DNA of 64,000 nt from Mnemiopsis leidyi (lineage: Eukaryota > Ctenophora > Tentaculata > Lobata > Bolinopsidae): assembly GCA_000226015.1 (NCBI GenBank), contig JH154961.1, positions 67,412 through 131,411 of the forward strand, given 5' to 3'. A program made the translations under genes and the position numbers. The notes under the pieces were generated by a model. That model did no database searches. It was given only the letters and a program-made list of their open reading frames with translations, and was not told the origin of the DNA. Shown here one piece after another: positions 37,601 to 49,600 of the stretch; within the stretch, counting starts at the first letter, position 1, and each line of letters starts with the position of its first letter.

Positions 37601-38239
37601 ACTCACGGAGAAAGCAAAACAACAAACGGAGTTAAATGCTCCAAGACAAGTACTAGATCAACGGAAAGAGTTTTAAAGGGGATGTAGATTTTAGTAAGCA
37701 TACAATTCACGTGTAATAAACTCAGCGTCTTTTGTTAAGAGAAAATTTGAAAACTCGCCCGTCAGAAAATTCTTAAGCTCATAATTAGGTTCATGATTTT
37801 CGGATTCTTTTATTTACTTTTAAGGGTATTTGTCTGTAATAGCAAGCTACTTAATGTTATTCATACTGAAGCCCACGGAGTTTAAAATTATACGTCTTTA
37901 TTCGTAGAGCGTACTGGAATCATTGCGAATACGAATTGGGACGATCTGGTTGGTTTATTTGTGTCACGTTGATAAATACAGAATTCTGATTGGTTAAAAG
38001 TGACGACCTTTGATATTCCTTGTAACTTATTAGCAGACATGATGACGTAAAATTTACGAAGTTTTGTGCATTATTGCAATTTCTTATAAGCGAGTCACTC
38101 TATCCCAAAAATTTCCCCTGTCACGATAACCCATTTAGTGTCCGCTTGCTCATATGAGATCAGAAAATGTCAAGGAATAACAAATCTAAACAAGGCAACA
38201 AGAAGTATTTACACTACAACAAATCTATAAAAAATAAAC

Positions 38240-38748
38240 CTGCGCGGTTTGCTCTGTCGGAGTGGGAACGTTGTACCCTATAGTAGTCGGCATCACCAGA
38301 TTAGACGTCTGAGCAGCTGGACCTAGCTGCTCTATCCCTGCTTCAAAGGCTGTAACTGATGTTCCGTCCTCCAGTTCAAAGTCGTACTTTTTCAGGCCGA
38401 TTTCGTCCATCTTTTCCAGGAAGTCTTGTTTCATGCCGACAGCTAGGGAAGCGGTAGGTTTTATGTTTGAGCGTTGTAGTGCGACATTCACCAAACTTTT
38501 TCGTGAAGAGAAAGGTTAAAGAAAAACCACAGAGGAAATTGAAATACCTCGAAAAACTAAGGAAATTGAAATACCTCGAAAAACTAAGCCTAAGAGGAGT
38601 ATTTGAAAAAGTTTCAAGGTTATGATTTAAAAGTACCTTTTTCGCTGAGAGACTCTGTGGGTGCATTGACAAGGACGACCAGGGACCAGTTTTGTCTCCC
38701 ATACTTCAACTCAGCCAGGGGTAGGGATACATTCGGGTAAAGAGTCAT
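38240..38748 (-). CDS. Anoctamin cassette D: dimerisation domain
   Basis: Exons 38748-38637 and 38442-38240 sum to 315 bases. The start MTLYPNVSLPLAELKYG has an in-frame TAG a few codons upstream. The domain is NWSLVVLVNAPTESLSEK, GMKQDFLEKMDEIGLKKYDF, then GTSVTAFEAGIEQLGPAAQT and NLVMPTTIGYN. It is shorter and more diverged in its last helix than the others. The phase-0 donor is GCGCAG|GTTTAT. An acceptor-like site before the ATG would give a stop within six codons if entered in phase 0. Fused to the core it gives about 795 residues. Confidence 0.82.
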
Positions 38749-41743
38749 CTTTGTAGCTTTGTCTGTAGGTTTCTAAACTTTCTTCTTTACTTGACGATCT
38801 TGTAGGTACTATTTGTAGATGTTTACACTATCTAACTTTTGGTTTTTTACTTGTTATTCCTGAGATTTCTGACTTGTGAACTCTGAGGGTTTCCTTTTTT
38901 CGTCACCAAAGACAACTTGCTAACTTGGTAAAGTAGTAACGGTTTTAATTTGATCTTTTTGGCGAACCGTTCATTATCTCAGTATCCAGAGATCATGTTC
39001 ATTCTGACTTCCACTGGATAATGTTTTTGAGCTAAAACAAGGCGGAAAATTCAGAACTAATTTATCGAATCTGCTTCTGAAAGGCTCGAACACTAGCCTG
39101 TAACCCAAATAAATAAATAACGACGTTTAAGACGTGAAAGTGTGTTGATTTTAAAGGCAAAATTTATCAAACTCGAAATTAAGGATCGAGAAAATGACGA
39201 AAAAGGCAAACAAATCAAATTGAAACATAAATTGCTGAGATCGGTTAATACAGTTAGGGGATGACCAAACGTATAACACTAGTTCAAAGTCAAACACAAC
39301 ATTAGGGTTTAAACATCGGATGCCAACAAAGACTGTTCAATATTCATAATTCATCTTGACCTTTGTAAAGACAAACACACAGACACACAAGAATGAAAAA
39401 TATAACAAAAAAGAAACTCACATCACAAACACACGCTGACTTTAAAGTAAACGGAACGAAAGTAAGCCTAATGCCAGTAAAATTACGTTCTCACACTCAG
39501 AAAATTTGTGTGTAGGTATGCTAACTATATGATCTAATGCTTTCATTAGATTTGTGTAAGAACTGGTGTAGGACGCAGATATACCTTTGTACGACCTTGG
39601 AGCAAGCATATCAGATACAGAGTTTTTTCACCTTAATTTCATAGATCTGTTAGATCTGTACTCGCAATTTAACAAATTTATCGGTCACACAAGGACAATT
39701 ATGACAATTTCTACCTTGAAATAGTTGTAACCCGACGAGGATCAGGTTACCATTGTCTTGCTGGCTAATGAAACAAGGAACGTTTACTTTAGGTTCAACA
39801 GAAGTAGTAGGGCCGACCTAGAAATTTTATTTTTTCTCCACGCATAGTCGATATAAATTCTATTAGGTCTCTGACAGGAGGGAGCTGTCAGGAGCTCACT
39901 TGAAGGCTAGAATGTTCCAAGATGAGCGGTTTAGAAGTTAGAACAAGCACATGTTAACCAGTGACTACAAAGCAGTGACTGAAGGCACATGGCTAATGGC
40001 AGAAACAAACAAACGCGAGTTTCTGGCAGTCAATACACAGCATGCTTTCACATCTTGTGAAGCAACAAGTTGATCTCAAATTCCAGACATCTTTGTAGGG
40101 GGGTTGATAGACATAAATAGATACGAGTTTGTTGTTGCAGAAGCTTTCAATAAACATGTGTTAATCGTCGTCAGACATCTAAACGTAAAACGTGGTGCAG
40201 CGAAAAAAGAACATTAAATCTTCCGCAGGACATCATAATACAACAGAGGTATTCTAATTGAATCTAAGCATTACCGGATCTAAGCCAGGTATCATATGAC
40301 GAAATGACGCAGTGATCACGTGACGTGCATTCACCTTGCATGTGTTTATCGTACGAACTATACAAGGACTTAATTAGTTTTAGTTTAATTGCAAAGACAA
40401 GATTTCAATACTGTTTATAAAATTGAAATATAACTCTCAGGAAATACGAAATAAAACTATCTGGAAACACGAACAAAAACTAAAATATAAAATGACTGCA
40501 CCTGGATATGACTGATGATGTGACAGGGAGTGTAAGGATCTAATATTTAGACATAAGTTAAGACTGCCGAAGCTAATGGTATAGCACATACAGCGAACTG
40601 AATATTATAGTAGTAAAATTGGTTGTGGCGAATTTCAGAACCGTCAAAACGAGATATCAGCACGGGTTGCACTCTTCACCACAGAGAGTATTTAGCTATT
40701 AGAGCAGAGGGGGTAAAACAGTTCTGATAATTATGTTAACACGGAGAATAATCACATAAATTATGCAAAGAAAATTCAGTTATATTGACAGAGTAATGTA
40801 CAGAGTGAAGTACAAGACGTGACCACGAGTTAGCGAGCTCCGTCAGGTTGACTGTTCACATCCCGATGAACTAAGACGTAGTTAGCTAATTGAATTAGCT
40901 AATAATTAGTCAGGTAATCAAATAAGGTTATAGAAATATAGCTAATTAAATCAGCTAATAGTTGATTAGCTAATTAAATTAGTTCATAGTTGGTTAGATG
41001 GGTGTTTGATTGACCTAAAGACTGGATTGTTCAAATTTTGGTAGTATTCATCACAGCTCGTTACAATATTCTAATATATTGTAAAATATTCAGTACAGCT
41101 TTTTGTATATTTAGTCTATTTTTGGATGTGGCTCTTCTTTTTTAAACATTTATTTGTTAAGAAAGGGTTTAAATGTTTCCGGTTTCATATAATCAATAAC
41201 TAAGTTACAAAAAGATCAAAATAAAGAAATATATCTATCCGAAAGTAATAGCATTGTATCACTAGTTGAAGTAGTATATGAGCTATTGAGATAGCGAATT
41301 TGTAGCTCTCTATTACAGCAAGCAGGAATTAGTACGATCGAAAGTTCTCAAGGTAATACAAAGAACACGCTCGCAGTAAGAGTATATTACGTGTGGTGAT
41401 ATAAACAAACTGCTTGTGGTACATAATACATATAGGGTGCTTTAAGGGCTTAACATACGCACATGAATACAGCAATAAGCATCAAGCTAATGAGTAAGTG
41501 TTACCATGATAATGAGTAAGTGTTATCATGATAAAGGCGATTGCAGCTCTTCACATGAATGCTGCTCAACTTACACATTGACGAGACTGGGAAAAGTCTA
41601 TAAAACATAAACAAGTCCCAGACCGGTTTATGCTTCATACGTACAGTATTACCGCATTGTACCGCATTGTACCGCATTGTACCGCAGTATAGTAACCTAC
41701 TCTAAGACACACCAAATACCCACAAAAACAACTCCAATCTCAC
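38749..41743. other. Spacer between cassettes D and C
   Basis: About 3 kb of AT-rich sequence. A segment at about 40090-40172 recurs in reverse orientation at 49400-49485. Short tandem copies of taccgcattg at about 41650-41690 sit beside the cassette C donor. No exon recognised. Confidence 0.4.
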
Positions 41744-42031
41744 CTCATAACACTCCGCGACAGAAGGCAAGCTGAGTTTCACCTCCTCCGCGCACCTGCA
41801 CATCAGCTCGAACCCAGCGGAGACGGTAACCACGGTAACACCCTCCTCCAACTCCAGCTCCCGCAACTCCATTCCCCGCTCTCTCAACCTCTCTTCGAAT
41901 CCTTGTCGTATCTCCTTCTCCTCCTCGCTCGGCTCCTCGGGGGACACCACCAGGACTGCAGTTACCCTCCTGTCCGCCATGTTGCTGCTACGTCTTTCTT
42001 GGGTGGTGAGGGGAATGTATTCGGTTGTCAT
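41744..42031 (-). CDS. Anoctamin cassette C: dimerisation domain
   Basis: A single exon of 288 bases from MTTEYIPLTTQER to a phase-0 donor (TATGAG|GTGAGA). An in-frame TAA lies upstream. The domain is compact and uninterrupted: RRVTAVLVVSPEEPSEEEKE, RQGFEERLRERGMELRELEL, then GVTVVTVSAGFELMCRCAEE and VKLSLPSVAE. It is Arg/Glu-rich and noticeably more GC-rich than its surroundings. The second in-frame ATG (MADRRVTAV) is an alternative start. An upstream acceptor-like site would reach a stop if entered in phase 0. Fused to the core it gives about 786 residues. Confidence 0.87.
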
Positions 42032-45000
42032 GGCAACGAAAGTTAGTCTACGTAAACACAAAGTTTACAATGTAACGTTTGAAGCGAGGCCCGAATGGAA
42101 ATAGGAATTTAAGGAATGAGGCTAGGAACTTGTTTGATGAGTGTAGTCAGTGTACGTTATTGTGTAGTGTTTTGATCTATTATTGGCAGAAGGCGGCTCA
42201 GACAATTAGATACATATCGATCAATAGGACACTCTTAGCTTCTATGCTCGTGATGTTTAGTCAATCTTAAGAATTTTTAACCGATCTGATGACCTTGTGC
42301 ACCAAGAATCAGATTTCAGACTTGCATGTATGAGTAAACAAACGATAGGCAACTTTAAACTAAAGAATGACTAATGAAACCTTAAACAAACACTAAACGG
42401 AAATGAGAGGAGCAAATTGAATTTCGAGGGGTCAGTCAATCGATGATTTATCGTCCATCATTCAGTCAATATAAAAGCCAAGATCAATGATACCTGGAGG
42501 CGGGCTTGGAATAGGAATCTACCAAAAAGATCATAAAGCAAAAATAGTAACTTTACACTTTACAGGTACTACATAGCAGCATCAGTATCAGTATCAGTAT
42601 CAGTATCAGTATCAGTATCAGTATCAGTATCAGTATCAGTATCAGTATCAGTATCAGTATCAGTATCAGTATCAACTACATCAACTACCTAACTCAGAAT
42701 AAGTTCGACTGTAATATGGCACACGCATGGAAGAACCCAGAATTAGCAGCAATTAACTACCATTATGGCTTTTCTAAATTTAACGTTGGGTACAGGAGTT
42801 ACAGTGGAATATAATTGTACATGGAACAGGTTCGACGTACAGAAATGTCATGGCATTTTCACTCCATTCGCACCAATTAGGCAATGCAACTGTAAAACAA
42901 GACAGCGGGGAACCGGAAAGCACCTAAACGAATTTTAAGTTAATGAAACTAAAAGTACAAGTATCCAGTCACAAAGACAGGAGATGAAGTATATCTACCT
43001 AAATAGATAATATCTCTTATCTGGGTGGCGGAAAGCAGTAAAACAGGCCGATAAAGAGTATACACTTCCAGATAGTCATCGTTACCTACTGTGGTGAGGT
43101 GGACTAAATACAAGGCCAGCTGCACTGTAGCAATATAGAAATATAGAACTGTACACAGTACACAAGATAACAAAACACTTGGCAGGTTTCTATCAAAACT
43201 GCAGATATACGATATCATCTTCGTTAGATCCTAAACGGGTGGCCTTGTACCAAGGTATCAAGTAACCATTACAGCATTATTTTAGTAGTAGGCAGAACTC
43301 TAGAACGTTTCCATAGCAACCATGTGTAATATTTTACGGTTGGAAGTATTGTTTCAGAACGAACATTGAGATCTGTATCTGTTCAAACAGTCTCATTCAC
43401 ATTCATAGATACCGGATAATTTCATTACCCTTCTGATGCGAACACCTAATAGGCTTTTAGAGGTAGGCTTGCATTTCGAAATTATAATCAGAATTCAGAT
43501 ATAAGGAGCAAAAGTTCAAAAGTTCAAAGATGCAGGAAAATCTCAGGACATCAACAGTTAGAACGAATCTACAATGTAGAACGAACTACGGAACAACGGA
43601 AAGTTAACATGAATCTAGAACCTAGACAAAACTACGATACAACGAACCACCGGAATTAGAGAGGACCTCTGTTCGTGTACCTAACTGGAGCTGGCAGATA
43701 CAGCAACAGTACACAGAGTACACAGAGTACATATATACACAGCTACAGTACAAGTCATCATGTCATTAAGACAACACGTGGTCTGCCTGAGTACAGATCT
43801 AATAACTGTTTATCAGCTACAGGTTATAGAGCTCACTAAGGGACACGCTGTGGTTTGCAGGTAGTTGGGCCGGGTAGACTGTACCATCATACTCAGATTA
43901 GAAGTTGTTAAATGTTTGAAGGTCCTAAGTTGTCATTGTCCTTGGTCCAATATGCTTTTGAGAATGTTTGTTTACATAACCACTGATTCACTGTCCTCGT
44001 TATAGGCGAAAAATATAAAGCTGGTTAAGGATCAGTATGGCAGTAAGTCGCGGTTCAGTTAAAAAGAGCAAGAGCAAGAATAAACTTCACAAAATTTAAT
44101 GCTAATAAGATCCTCAGCTTTAAGTAAAATCATTAGTCAGAGGAAATAGACTCGTTTTCTAGGAGCCAATGTTGGGGCTTTATATGCCTTACCAAACCGT
44201 GATCTGTACTTCTCTTTCTTTATAAAGCATCCCACGAGGGACGTACATTAGACTGTTACATATAACGTAAATAGAGAGAATGTTTTAGTGCCTATTATAA
44301 AGACTTTGTGAACACTTTGTGGATAATCACAAAATCTTTGCGTGAAAATTTAGAAGTTTTAAAATGCAGCGGGATGAGCGAGATTCAAAAAGTAATTTTT
44401 TTTACCGAGTAGGAGAGCGCCACACACAAAAAAACGCACAAGTTTGTTAACGTTGACATAACTGTTTTACAACTTAAAGGTGGAAGGAACACAGAAATCC
44501 ATCTATAATGATGTGAGATTCGTTTTCAAAATCAATGTTCAGTTGCACGTTGGGAATTAATATTGGGTATAGTACATTTGTTATTGTATGGCTTCTCGAT
44601 GCAGCACAGTGGACATAAATTTAGAACCAAAACGTCTGTGGTTAAATATAGTAATTTATGTTTTCATCGATAATATCACACGTTTTTAGTATCGATAATT
44701 TCCTTTTATAGACTAACATCTCAAAAAAATTCGAGAATGTGGGGTTGTAAGTTCAAGCGGTAAATTTGGCAGCGCAGAAAATTAATCAGCAAATGAGAAT
44801 CATTTTCGGCATAGTTTGGTTCGCAATGTTGATTTCTAACAGCAGCGTTACCTTAGTAAACGGCTTGCCAGTGCGATGATTGACCTATATGGTAAAAATT
44901 TTAAATGTGAACACAATTATTTCACGCGATATAGTAAACATTTCGGAATGTTACCCATACCATGGTAACAAAATGGTATCGTGGTTACAACGGTGGTACT

Positions 45001-45712
45001 ATACAGATCAGATAACAGACTCACACATAAACGCCGTCTGTCATTTTTGTCTGTAAAACTTGACAAACATGACAGTGGGAACTAAACTAGAGGCCCCCAC
45101 CAGAAAGAGGGCCGACTGGTTACTGGTTACCAGCCCGGACATTAAGTTATACTTTTATATACCACAAGCAGAATTTATTAATTTAAAAGATACTGGGGCT
45201 GCTGCAGGGTGCAGGCAACAGGCGCTTGCTACAACAATGTAATCAATTAGATAATTTTTAGCAATTGGACAATTAAGCTTTAAGCTACCAAGCTTTCACT
45301 GCTACTTTGAAAAGGTTTGCCCGATGCCCGAGCCCTAGTGATTTCATCAGAAAAGTACTCCCAATAAGAAACTGTTAGACATTTCACTTTCAAATCTTAG
45401 ATTAGCCTAACACGTCTAATCTTTCCCCAGACACCTCCATCGGGCAGTTAAAGCTCTAATCGCTGCTCAGAGAAGCTTTGACATTAGTCACCTGGACTAG
45501 AAATCTCCTTTAACTGTTTGTTTTTACTCCATGTTAACGTTGTTACAGCACGATTTTACAATGGTAACCGGGTAACAGCAGTGTTAAACCTAGCACATGT
45601 TAACAAGAACATAAACATACAGTTAAACCTCCATTTACCGGGGGAAGTGAGAAGGCCCGTTAAATCGATGGACGCGGTGAATCGAGGTTTTAGCATAGTT
45701 ACAAAAACTTAC
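42032..45712. other. Spacer between cassettes C and B
   Basis: About 3.7 kb. It holds a six-base microsatellite (cagtat)n at about 42583-42675. No coding exon, RNA gene or recognisable mobile element was found. The promoter of cassette C would lie at its lower end. Confidence 0.4.
42583..42675. repeat. (CAGTAT)n microsatellite
   Basis: About fifteen near-perfect copies of a six-base unit in the spacer upstream of cassette C. Confidence 0.95.
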
Positions 45713-46603
45713 CGCATGCTCTGTGATAGGCAACTCTAAGTGCATCTCTTCTGCTGCCATAGCTAACGTTCTGAAGTTCGTGCTGACGATCATGAAAGTG
45801 AAGCAGGCGTTCTTTTTGCTCCTCATGAACTTTAGTCGGTATCCTCCTCTTTGTAACACTTCCTCGTACTGGCATCTGAGTCTAGGACGTTAGGATTGGA
45901 AATGTAAGTATCTTTCACGAGTTACTTCGAGGACTGAACTTTTTGAAATTCTAGAGGATAAAAATGCAGTTCTATCGTTATATTTTTGCAGCGAACTCTA
46001 ACCGGTTAAATTTTGCCTCTGAAACCAAAGTTTAACGCAGACTCACCGTAATATCTGGTTGTCCTTCTCCCGGTTGTTGTAAATCAACACAACACACCCC
46101 TCCATCCTAGCACTGTCCACTCTCCGCCTCTTGCCCCCTGCTCCTTGGGGCACCACCCCCCAATCCGACCCCTCATGCGAGAGAGGGGTCGAGTAGTGAT
46201 CTGATAAACTGGAACCCCCCGCTTTCTCCGGGTTTCTACTTTCGGGGGAGATCTGTAGGTTTAATGTCCGTATGGGTTGAAGAATGTTATATCTCTGAAG
46301 GGAGGCAGGAGAATGTTTGGTAATCAGAGAAAGTTCGTCAGACAGAACATTGTTTCTCTTGGTGAGCCGATCTGCATCGGTGGTCACGTGATCCGGACTA
46401 TCAGTCACGTGACCACCAGAGCTGTAAGCCGGGTGATGATATGTCAGATTATCTAAACTCTCCTCCGAGTTCCAGGTTATCTTGACGGGTTCTTCCCTGA
46501 CTTCCAGAACGAACCCATCTGACCCGTCCTCCGTCACGTGATCGTTGTGTTTCCTGTTTCTGATGGGTGGGATGAGGGAGCTGCGGGGCGAGACCTGGGT
46601 CAT
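45713..46603 (-). CDS. Anoctamin cassette B: dimerisation domain with long N-terminal linker
   Basis: Exons 46603-46047 and 45881-45713 sum to 726 bases. From MTQVSPRSSLIPPIRNRK a polar, His/Ser/Pro-rich segment of about 165 residues (probably disordered) leads to the domain: MEGCVVLIYNNREKDNQILR, CQYEEVLQRGGYRLKF, then ACFTFMIVSTNFRTLAMAAE and MHLELPITEH. The last donor, CATGCG|GTAAGT, is phase 0. A good acceptor lies just before the ATG but enters this frame only in phase 2, so a non-coding leader exon is possible. Fused to the core it gives about 932 residues. Confidence 0.86.
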
Positions 46604-49600
46604 CACATTTACCCTGCAGATATGGTTACCATGGTAACGAAGTGTATCCTGTGTACTGGATTGCAGATATAAGATGTAACATTTAATGGCTGGTGCAGAA
46701 GTAACGCGGTTGAAATGGAGCTTTTAAAATCAAACAAATAAGAAAGAGAACTTATTCGTTTAAATGAACAAACTTATCATGCATATTGTTCCATATTATT
46801 TGAATATGACTACAAAAACTACTGCACAAATCAATAACTTAAAAAATAGTATTGTACTTTTGTATAGTAAGCCTTTCACGGAATTGCAACAAACTAAATT
46901 GAGGCAGATTGTATAAAAAGTAGGCAGATTGCATAACAAGTAGGTAGATGAACAAATTTAATGTGTTGAGAAAATACCGATTATCCAGTGAAAAAGTTGG
47001 TGGTGCAGCCTTCAATTTGATAAAATTGTAAATATCAAACAAAGATTTTGCTAACGGCACACGTTGAGACTGAACGGCACACGTTGAGACTGACCTTGAT
47101 AAAGTTTTCTAAACTCAATAAAACCGCTAAGATACGCAGAAATTCAACTGTTAACGAAAATTAGTAGCTTAATCTTAACTAGACTCACGGTTTTAAAATT
47201 AAACTCACGTCTAAATCATATCAATTAAATAGAATTTGTCTGCCAAAACCATATTTTTGATGTTTACCAGAGGACAATTTTGTAGATCCAATAGTTGCAA
47301 ACATTGGAGTGACAAACACCTCAGCAACAAAATAAAAGGGGCCTTAAAGAACATCTGGCAACTAACCAACGCATTAAAGAACTTATTTGCTACAACTGTG
47401 ATGAAACATTTAAATATGAACGAGTGAGAGTGAGCTGCATGTACAGATTTACTATACACGATATAAAGTTAAAACATCAAGGAGGACTGACTGTACAATA
47501 CAACCACCTACTCTAAGTTTACAGAGATACATGCTGGGGAAGACAACAGTGCATGTTTTCTGCTATAAACAGAAAGTGAGGTCCAGTGATAATCTTCTCT
47601 GCTAATTGCAATGAAAGTGTGGTGAGTGCTTTGCTTGTTATTTCGACCGATATTTTAGTGCTAAGTTCAGGAGTTGTTTTGGCTGCGTGAGATGTCTCAT
47701 GTTCTCATAGGTCGAGAATTTTGAGCAGGATGTATGGACAGGAGTTCTTTATTCATGCATGGGTAGGATCGGAGTAATTAAATTGTCACAGATAATAGAT
47801 ATGGTTTACCAGGTTTGGGTGCGAACTGCGAAGTAGGATGTAGTACGTGAGTTGGGTTTCCAACATATCGCGTGAAACTAATTCACTGCACCGACTTTAT
47901 AGCTTTACGGCGAAATTCTATATGACAGTGCCTAACAACCAACCTTATAGAATGGACTGATGCCGGGCAGCCAGGTGTCCAAAATATATCGGAACGAAGA
48001 GGTTACCTAGCAACATACTAACCATGCTGTAGGTGCGCGGCGCGTCTCAACAAAATGCGCGCGAGATTGGCTTACGTCTTACGATAGCAAAGTTTTTAAA
48101 CACAAATGTCATTCGTCGAAAACCTTAGCTGCTCAAGATCGATATAAAATGTCCACACCTTATCGTAATAGATTCACATAATAATTAACATAATGATCTG
48201 TCAAGGAGAACACTCGGGACTTTTTTAACAGGAAACTGTTCAAAAATTGATACTGAACAAGAACTGCGCCCGCTTTGTTTGATCTCAGGCGGACGCTTAA
48301 GATTTCCATCTCTCTTTCAGACTAGATAGTGCTATAAAAGTGAAGCCATCGTAAAGTAGATAATTAATGAATGATGAAATATATCCACTACGAAGTTGCA
48401 GTTATTGTAAACTACTATCGTTTTATTGTAAATACCGCTATGAAGTATGAACAACGGCTAACTGAGAGTTTAACTGAAAACTGTAGCGGTTTGACTGCTA
48501 ATGGTAAACATATTACTAAACGCGAGCGTTGACCCTGAACAGTGAACGGCAGTCGACGCTACAAAGTCTAGGTGAAACACAAAATACGAACTCATGCAGA
48601 CTTAATGGCGGCAACATCGCGTCAAGAACTCTGCTGAGTGCTATGTGTTCCTAAAACTGTACATATTGTAAACGTGGGCGACTGTAGGTGTCCTTTCTTG
48701 TTGACTTATTTCCTGTTGTTCAAATACGTTTCCTCCACCCTGCCACATCTTCTGTTTAGTAAGGTAGTGATTATTGGTTAAACCGTTTCTTAGTGTTTAA
48801 TCGTAAAGCTGAAACTACAACAATCTACATGGAAACCAATATTGTTAATTTTCCGCTTTTTTTTGCTAGCTATACCCACTATTTTATCTCACTACCCACT
48901 ATATACGCCAACCACCCACTATGTTGTAAGGCACGTCTTTCCGCTTATTCCCACCTTTTTCTATAGCTGTCCGCTTTATACTATTTTCCACCGCCAGATT
49001 TAGCATGCCTAAATCCGGATATAGCGGAGTACAGACCTGTGGACGTGAATCTTGTTCATACTGTGCGTTGCGCATCACGTATTTACAAGTCATATCATTC
49101 CTTCCGTCATTTAAATTATTTTACGTAGGAGCAGCCCCAGAAGCTCATTTACGTGGTTACGAACGTCTTGCAGAGTGTTATACATGAAAGCCTTTGTCAA
49201 ACCGAACACCACCAAACTTACCTACCTACCTACCCGCCCATCCCAAAATTCAACCACTTTAAACCATCTTCTTTACTTTTTTGCCTTCGGCAAACTACAG
49301 ATCTAAGTATTTTCAAAAAATAGAAGTATTAAGTTTAAGTTTAAGTTTAAGTTGGACTATTGGCATAGTTTGATATCATCTATCAGCATCAAGAATTAAA
49401 AGCTGACGACGATTAACACATGTTTATTGAAAGCTTCTCCAAAATCAAAACTCGTATCTATTTATGTCTATCAACCCCCCTACAAGAATTAAAAAGTTGG
49501 AATTAAATAGTTGGACAAGATATATGGGGTTTGGAGCTGTTCAGCTTTGTGTACTTGATTGGATACCACAAAAACATCCTGACTTGTTTCAGTAATTATG

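Noticed and set aside
42949-43218. Minus-strand hydrophobic frame between cassettes C and B
   Set aside because: Hydrophobic by AT composition. It lacks TMEM16 motifs and has no matching splice phases.
49005-49187. Plus-strand CGRESCSYC motif suggesting a retroelement C-terminus
   Set aside because: Only one short Cys pattern with no neighbouring motifs; too weak to call an element.
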